A DNA stretch of 64,000 bases, taken from Chitinophaga pinensis. GTDB lineage: Bacteria > Bacteroidota > Bacteroidia > Chitinophagales > Chitinophagaceae. Within the stretch, counting starts at the first letter, position 1. Each line of letters begins with the position of its first letter. Positions 59,894 to 64,000 of this stretch are shown here, in pieces. Under the pieces are notes generated by a model. That model was not told the origin of the DNA and did not search any database. It worked only from the letters and a program-made list of their open reading frames with translations. The position numbers and the translations under genes are program-made. The DNA lies in NCBI RefSeq assembly GCF_007896845.1, contig NZ_VOHS01000015.1, positions 1 to 64,000 on the forward strand. Direction: 5' to 3'.

Positions 59894-60301
59894 ATGGACA
59901 TTCCTAAACATTTCCCCCCAGACACGGGCGACTTCATTTCCAGAAAGGAAGCCGACAGATTAAGGGACAATTACTTCAAAAAGAAACACAAGAAGCATGG
60001 TAATGAATTTATCCAGGCTTACTTCTTTGGTAAGGAGAAATTGCTCGAATTACTTAGCTGTCAGGAAGATATCGCCGGCTTACGTATTTATTACGGTGAT
60101 GATAGCGATCAGGACGGAAAAGACGACAAAAAAATGGTGATCTATGCCGTAGATAAAGCAGGAAAAAACATCCTGTATAAGAAGAAACAAAACACATCAG
60201 AGGTAAATTCATTCATGGCAACAGCAGCGAAAAAAGCGAGCGATGATGATGATGGTGGTGCACTGGATAACGGTCTGCCTTGCCCTGCTGATTGTCCGTG
60301 A
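59894..60301 (+). CDS. Small protein of unknown function at the head of a signalling operon
   Basis: A 135-residue protein without signal peptide or membrane helix. The first half is basic and helical (ISRKEADRLRDNYFKKKHKK), the middle has beta character (LRIYYGDDSD, KMVIYAVDKAGKNILY) with an acidic turn, and the C-terminus ends in an acidic stretch and GLPCPADCP, a C-x3-C pair. The gene is followed at 27 bases by a membrane protein gene and then by a histidine kinase and a response regulator, so it is likely part of that pathway. No known family was recognised. Confidence 0.7.
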   Translation: MDIPKHFPPDTGDFISRKEADRLRDNYFKKKHKKHGNEFIQAYFFGKEKLLELLSCQEDIAGLRIYYGDDSDQDGKDDKKMVIYAVDKAGKNILYKKKQNTSEVNSFMATAAKKASDDDDGGALDNGLPCPADCP

Positions 60302-60328
60302 GAGGTTCATCAATTAAACCCAAACTAA

Positions 60329-60997
60329 GTGTACATTCATCTGATTTTGTTTTACATTATGTGGGGGATCGAATGCTTGCTTTTGATCCCCTTTATCATT
60401 CACTTCGGCAGGCTTGATAAAAGTAGTAAGTGGATATTTTATTTCCTGATATCAAGTATCGTTTTTGCAGGCGGCTCAAAATTAATTGCGCAGATATGGG
60501 GGAATAATCTATGGTTCTACAATACCATGTATTTTCTGGCGTTCGTAATCTTATCTCTTTATTTTCATGCTGTGATCAAGTACAAAGCCGTGCGAGCGAT
60601 CATTCTCGGAATGATCTTCCCGGTACTTGCCTTTGTCATACTGGATTATGTGAAGCTCGAGGGTCCCAATATCTTCAACTCATATGCAACATCACTGGAG
60701 ACCTTCATCCTGATGGTTTATTGCGCAATTTTCTTTTACCAGCTGCTGAGAGACGATGAACTGGTCAAACAATCTGTTTTTATTAACTCTTTGCCCGACT
60801 TCTGGTATAATTCAGGAATTTTCGTTTATCACTGTGGTTATTTTCTTTTTTCCCTTGCTTATAGCTTAATGAATTTTGGATACCAGGGTGTGAAAGGCTC
60901 TACAAGACTGACATTGGCCGTAACTTTTGTTGCCGGTATAATTCAGCTGGTCCTTTTGTATATTGGTCTCACAAAAGTTAAAAAAGTCCGTTCATGA
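60329..60997 (+). CDS. Multi-spanning membrane protein, possible sensor
   Basis: A 222-residue hydrophobic protein with about seven predicted helices (for example ECLLLIPFIIHF, WIFYFLISSIVFAGG, TMYFLAFVILSLYFHAVI) and a basic C-terminus. The frame begins with GTG at 60329; an ATG at 60359 is also possible. Its stop overlaps the histidine kinase start by 4 bases (ATGA), so the two are translationally coupled. It is likely to supply the signal input to the kinase. Function inferred from context only. Confidence 0.75.
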   Translation: MYIHLILFYIMWGIECLLLIPFIIHFGRLDKSSKWIFYFLISSIVFAGGSKLIAQIWGNNLWFYNTMYFLAFVILSLYFHAVIKYKAVRAIILGMIFPVLAFVILDYVKLEGPNIFNSYATSLETFILMVYCAIFFYQLLRDDELVKQSVFINSLPDFWYNSGIFVYHCGYFLFSLAYSLMNFGYQGVKGSTRLTLAVTFVAGIIQLVLLYIGLTKVKKVRS

Positions 60998-61797
60998 TTT
61001 TTTCAGACCTGCTTATTATCGGAACCGCAGTGATGTTGTTACTTAGTATTCTGGTGATCGTATTAGTAATCTTTCAACAGAAACAGGTAATTCAGCACAA
61101 GCTGGCCATCCGTGATAAAGACCTCCAGTTACAAAAAGAGAGGTTAATGGCTATTCTACAAGGTCAGGAACAAGAACGAAAACGCATAGCAGAAGATCTG
61201 CATGATGAAGTGGGGGCGCAGTTGTCCGTACTTAAACTCAATCTAAACCAACTGCAACCATTATTGAAAACCGGAAATGGAGAGACAGAGCAGTTAAAGG
61301 AAACCAAAGACTTTACTGATACGATCATTCAGCATCTCCGCTTCATCTCTCAAAGCCTCCATCCCCAGGCACTTGAAAATCTGGGCCTTTCCAAAGCACT
61401 TGACTCATTCTGCAACCTGATGAATAAAAACAAACAGGTGAGAATATCTTTCAAGGACGAAGGAAGCCCGCTCCACGTCGATATTGAAAAAGCATTAAAT
61501 ATCTATCGCGTTGTACAGGAACTCATCAACAACATTCTGAAGCACGCCCAGGCTACCCATATAGAAATAACCTATCGTTGTAGCACAAACGCTCTGGTAA
61601 TCAATGTAGTGGATAATGGCAACGGCCTTTTGCTCCGCTCACTGGATAATTCCCGTCAGAAAACCGGCAGCCTGGGTCTCAAGAATATTGAAAGCCGCCT
61701 CAACGTTATAGGCGGCACCATACATTACCTTCCCGGCATAGATAGTGGCACTAACGCTGAAATAAGAGTGGAAAATTATCAAAGCGCTGAGGAATAA
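60994..61797 (+). CDS. HisKA_3-type (NarX/LiaS-like) sensor histidine kinase
   Basis: A 267-residue kinase with one N-terminal membrane helix (LLIIGTAVMLLLSILVIVLV), a short coiled coil and the dimerisation domain ERKRIAEDLHDEVGAQLSVL, the phosphorylated His lying in DLHDEVG. The ATPase domain has NNILKHAQAT, VVDNGNGLLL and GSLGLKNIESRL. It has almost no periplasmic part, so it probably reads the signal from the membrane protein whose gene overlaps it. Confidence 0.92.
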   Translation: MIFSDLLIIGTAVMLLLSILVIVLVIFQQKQVIQHKLAIRDKDLQLQKERLMAILQGQEQERKRIAEDLHDEVGAQLSVLKLNLNQLQPLLKTGNGETEQLKETKDFTDTIIQHLRFISQSLHPQALENLGLSKALDSFCNLMNKNKQVRISFKDEGSPLHVDIEKALNIYRVVQELINNILKHAQATHIEITYRCSTNALVINVVDNGNGLLLRSLDNSRQKTGSLGLKNIESRLNVIGGTIHYLPGIDSGTNAEIRVENYQSAEE

Positions 61798-61933
61798 GAC
61801 GAATTTTTCTAGCTTTGTCCTGCTGAGCAGTCGATAATTGATGTCCGGGGAACTAATTCCACAGTCATCGGTCGCACTATCCTGTATCAGACAAAGGGAC
61901 AAATCTATCAAAATACTTAAACAGCCTCCCCCT

Positions 61934-62593
61934 ATGGTGAACAACATTAAGGTGGCTATTGCCGATGATCATAAGATCTTCCGCAGCGGTGTTATTAATA
62001 CCCTCACCCCATACGAGAATATTACTGTGGTGTTTGAAGCTGAAGATGGGGCCCACCTGCTGGAGATAATGGAAGAGCAACAGCCTGATGTTATCCTGAT
62101 GGACCTGAAAATGCCTAATATGGACGGCATTGAAGCCACTAAAAAAGTGCGTGAAAAATACGCCAATGTCAAAGTGATCGTACTAACCATGTATGAAGAC
62201 GATAACTTCATTGTACACCTCATCGAAAACGGCGCTAACGCCTATCTGCTGAAAAACGCAGAACCTGATGAGATATACGAAGCGATCTGCACGACCTACG
62301 AAAAAGGGTTCTATTTCAACGAAAATGTGAACCTGGCCCTGCTCAAAAAAGTCATGCACAAAAACAAACAGCACTTCAAACCCACTTTCAGAAATGAAGT
62401 ACAACTCACCGACCGTGAGCTGGAAGTACTGCGCCTTATCTGTAATGAATACACGACACAGGAAATATCCAAAGAAATATTCCTGAGCCCACGTACAGTA
62501 GAAGGCCTGCGCCAGAAACTACTGGAAAAAACCGGCGCCAAAAATATAGTCGGCCTGGTCATGCATGCTTTCAGAAACGGAATAATTGAATGA
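61934..62593 (+). CDS. NarL/LuxR-family response regulator
   Basis: A 219-residue regulator from MVNNIKVAIADDHKIFRSGV. The receiver Asp is in VILMDLKMPNMDG. The LuxR-type helix-turn-helix at the C-terminus has LTDRELEVLRLICNEYTTQE and LSPRTVEGLRQKLLEKTGAK. The frame is open upstream to 61838, but the extra residues do not fit a receiver. It follows the kinase by 136 bases and is its likely partner. Confidence 0.92.
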   Translation: MVNNIKVAIADDHKIFRSGVINTLTPYENITVVFEAEDGAHLLEIMEEQQPDVILMDLKMPNMDGIEATKKVREKYANVKVIVLTMYEDDNFIVHLIENGANAYLLKNAEPDEIYEAICTTYEKGFYFNENVNLALLKKVMHKNKQHFKPTFRNEVQLTDRELEVLRLICNEYTTQEISKEIFLSPRTVEGLRQKLLEKTGAKNIVGLVMHAFRNGIIE

Positions 62594-62601
62594 TAAGTGG
62601 G

Positions 62602-62632
62602 TTGATGGTCTGACAAAGATACTTGATCTTTG
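62602..62632 (+). promoter_or_regulatory. Candidate promoter of the DUF2911 gene
   Basis: TTG (62602-62604), a 20-base spacer and GATCTTTG (62625-62632), which differs from TAnnTTTG at one base. Confidence 0.45.
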
Positions 62633-62661
62633 CACCTCACTAAACCACCAAACAAACACAT

Positions 62662-63504
62662 ATGAAACCTTTATTCCGTTACCTGTCAGCTGGTTGCTCC
62701 CTGCTGCTGTGTGCTCAGTTATCTTTCGCTCAGGGCGTTAAAATGCCGGCTCCGAGCCCCGGACAGACTATCCACCAGGATTTCGCATTATCTTTTATTG
62801 AAGTAAATTATTCCCGCCCGGCTATCAAAGGCAGGAAAGTAATGGGTGACCTCGTTCCTTTCGATAAGGTATGGAGAACCGGTGCTAACGGCGCTACTGT
62901 TATCACTTTCGGCGATGATGTTAAATTCGGTGGTACCGATGTAAAAGCTGGTAAATATGGCCTGCTGACCATTCCGGGTAAATCTGAGTGGACTGTGATC
63001 CTGACAAAGAGCCTCGATGTAACCAGCCCTGCTGCTTACAAACCAGAGAATGACGTGGTACGCGTGAAAGTAAAACCAACTGCACTGCCTTTCGCAGTAG
63101 AAAACTTCATGATCACTTTTGATGATATTCAGTCATCTTCTGCAAACATGCTGCTGATCTGGGAAAATACCATGGTATCCGTTCCACTGACCGCAGAAGT
63201 TGATAGCAAAGTAGTAGCACAGCTGGATGCTGCAATGAAAGGTGATAAAAAACCTTACTTTCAGGCCGCTTCTTACTATTATGAAACTAACCGTGACCTG
63301 AAACAGGCACTGGCATGGGCTGAAGAAGCAGTAAAGGAAAATCCGACCGCTTTCTGGATCGCTACCCTGAAAGCACGTATTCAGGCTAAAGCTGGTGACA
63401 AGAAAGCAGCTAAAGCAACTGCTGAGAAAGCTATCGAACTGGCAAAAGCTGCAAAAAATGATGACTATGTGGTGATCAATCAGAAGATTATCGCTTCTTT
63501 ATAA
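62662..63504 (+). CDS. DUF2911 periplasmic protein
   Basis: A 280-residue secreted protein (signal peptide ending LSFAQ, residue 24). The DUF2911 domain (about 30-175) has the typical VNYSRPAIKGRKVMGDLVPF, WRTGANGATVITF and KAGKYGLLTIPG blocks. A C-terminal TPR-like helical part (about 195-280) follows. Function unknown; the family is common in Bacteroidota and appears strongly expressed. It has a terminator. Confidence 0.88.
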   Translation: MKPLFRYLSAGCSLLLCAQLSFAQGVKMPAPSPGQTIHQDFALSFIEVNYSRPAIKGRKVMGDLVPFDKVWRTGANGATVITFGDDVKFGGTDVKAGKYGLLTIPGKSEWTVILTKSLDVTSPAAYKPENDVVRVKVKPTALPFAVENFMITFDDIQSSSANMLLIWENTMVSVPLTAEVDSKVVAQLDAAMKGDKKPYFQAASYYYETNRDLKQALAWAEEAVKENPTAFWIATLKARIQAKAGDKKAAKATAEKAIELAKAAKNDDYVVINQKIIASL

Positions 63505-63526
63505 GTTATTCTTTTTCTATCAGTCG

Positions 63527-63564
63527 AAGCGGGTGTTCACCATATAGTGAACACCCGCTTTGCT
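63527..63564 (+). terminator. Terminator of the DUF2911 gene
   Basis: AAGCGGGTGTTCAC pairs perfectly with GTGAACACCCGCTT (14 bases). Confidence 0.8.
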
Positions 63565-63637
63565 TTTACAGCCGCCGATTGCTACAGGCGCAGCTACTTT
63601 GTTACCCGCTGTATCCGCTCAGATAATTCCGTAAAAC

Positions 63638-63670
63638 AAAAAAAGGGAAGCAGTCCTGACCGCTCCCCTT
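63638..63670 (-). terminator. Terminator of the symporter gene
   Basis: An imperfect stem (GGGgAGCgGTC with GACtGCTtCCC on the minus strand) is followed by seven T's. It lies 22 bases past the symporter stop. Confidence 0.7.
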
Positions 63671-63692
63671 TCAAATTTTATTTTGTTTGCTG

Positions 63693-64000
63693 TTATGATC
63701 GTACTTCAACCGTACGCTTCTTCCCCCCTATTAACTGGAACAGCGTAGCAATAATAATCACCAGAAAACATCCGATCGCATTCAACCACAGGAATGACAC
63801 AATATTGAGCAGATAGATCACAATCACCCCTATCTCCGACACAATAGCCGCCCAGAAAGTAGCACTGCCTCCAATCCTCTTACAATAAAATGCCACAAGG
63901 AAAATACCAAGGATCACACCGTAAAACAAAGATCCCAGTATATTCACCGCCTCTATCAGACTCCCCAGCTGACTCGCAAACTGTGCCACCACAATACAGA
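63693..64000 (-). CDS. Sodium:solute symporter (SSS family), C-terminal part
   Basis: About 102 residues of the C-terminus of a larger transporter whose start lies beyond the right edge. Three hydrophobic helices are visible, with IEAVNILGSLFYGVILGIFL, FWAAIVSEIGVIVIYLLNI and WLNAIGCFLVIIIATLFQL, which match the last helices of SSS-family symporters of Bacteroidota. The final residues KKRTVEV are a short cytoplasmic tail. Substrate (sugar, sialic acid or other) cannot be told from this part. Confidence 0.8.
   Translation of the reverse strand, partial: CIVVAQFASQLGSLIEAVNILGSLFYGVILGIFLVAFYCKRIGGSATFWAAIVSEIGVIVIYLLNIVSFLWLNAIGCFLVIIIATLFQLIGGKKRTVEVRS

Overview
The window looks like chromosome from a member of the Bacteroidota, most probably Chitinophaga or a close relative in the Chitinophagaceae. 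Evidence: many starts are preceded by the Bacteroidota -7 element TAnnTTTG and few by a strong Shine-Dalgarno; families typical of the phylum are present (DUF4252, DUF2911, DUF4349, a BT_3928-type DoxX protein, zinc-less Sir2, the folP-cdaA pair); and housekeeping genes (gyrA, recF, ndk, ribH, xerD, pdhA) have Bacteroidota-like sequences. No rRNA, tRNA, CRISPR array, insertion sequence or prophage was recognised.

Layout. 1-2141 is a decayed locus on the minus strand: a coiled-coil/outer-membrane-like gene broken by about four frameshifts, followed by the broken start of what looks like an RHS/DUF6443-type gene. 2456-6556 is a dehydrogenase operon with one small gamma-type subunit and two paralogous GMC flavoprotein subunits. 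6716-16000 is mixed metabolism: an L,D-transpeptidase, tyrosine catabolism (hppD and hmgA, 5.6 kb apart), a TlpA-like thioredoxin, a TetR regulator with a TetX-like flavin monooxygenase, a fatty acid desaturase and an aldo/keto reductase. 16500-21545 is the threonine operon thrA-thrB-thrC behind a leader that looks like a Thr/Ile translational attenuator. 21616-29115 holds a TPR lipoprotein, rpe, a PAS histidine kinase with a stand-alone receiver, phoH, a small lipoprotein and ppa. 29134-32828 holds an NlpC/P60 protein and two sigma/anti-sigma modules in a row, the first with a degenerate sigma factor and a frameshifted anti-sigma gene. 32853-46775 is housekeeping and envelope genes. 46938-49056 is a third sigma/anti-sigma module with two DUF4252 genes. 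49239-56810 holds a lone permease, a DoxX/thioredoxin-like protein, folP-cdaA, a tandem FKBP lipoprotein, nrnA, ndk and xerD. 57215-64000 holds a secreted PI-PLC-like protein, a double beta-sandwich protein, a four-gene signalling operon, a DUF2911 protein and the end of a sodium:solute symporter.

The most unusual signals are: (1) two intergenic hyper-palindromes (10355-10417 and 56902-56956) built alike, each arm being two tandem copies of a short unit, with bases that differ between the elements changing in every copy; (2) the Thr/Ile leader peptide and competing hairpins before thrA; (3) the anti-sigma gene at 30554-31659 whose zinc-finger-like domain is split by a single -1 shift; (4) the TetR/TetX-like cassette with an operator overlapping the promoter; (5) the four-gene operon 59894-62593, in which a small protein of unknown function and a multi-spanning membrane protein accompany a histidine kinase and response regulator.
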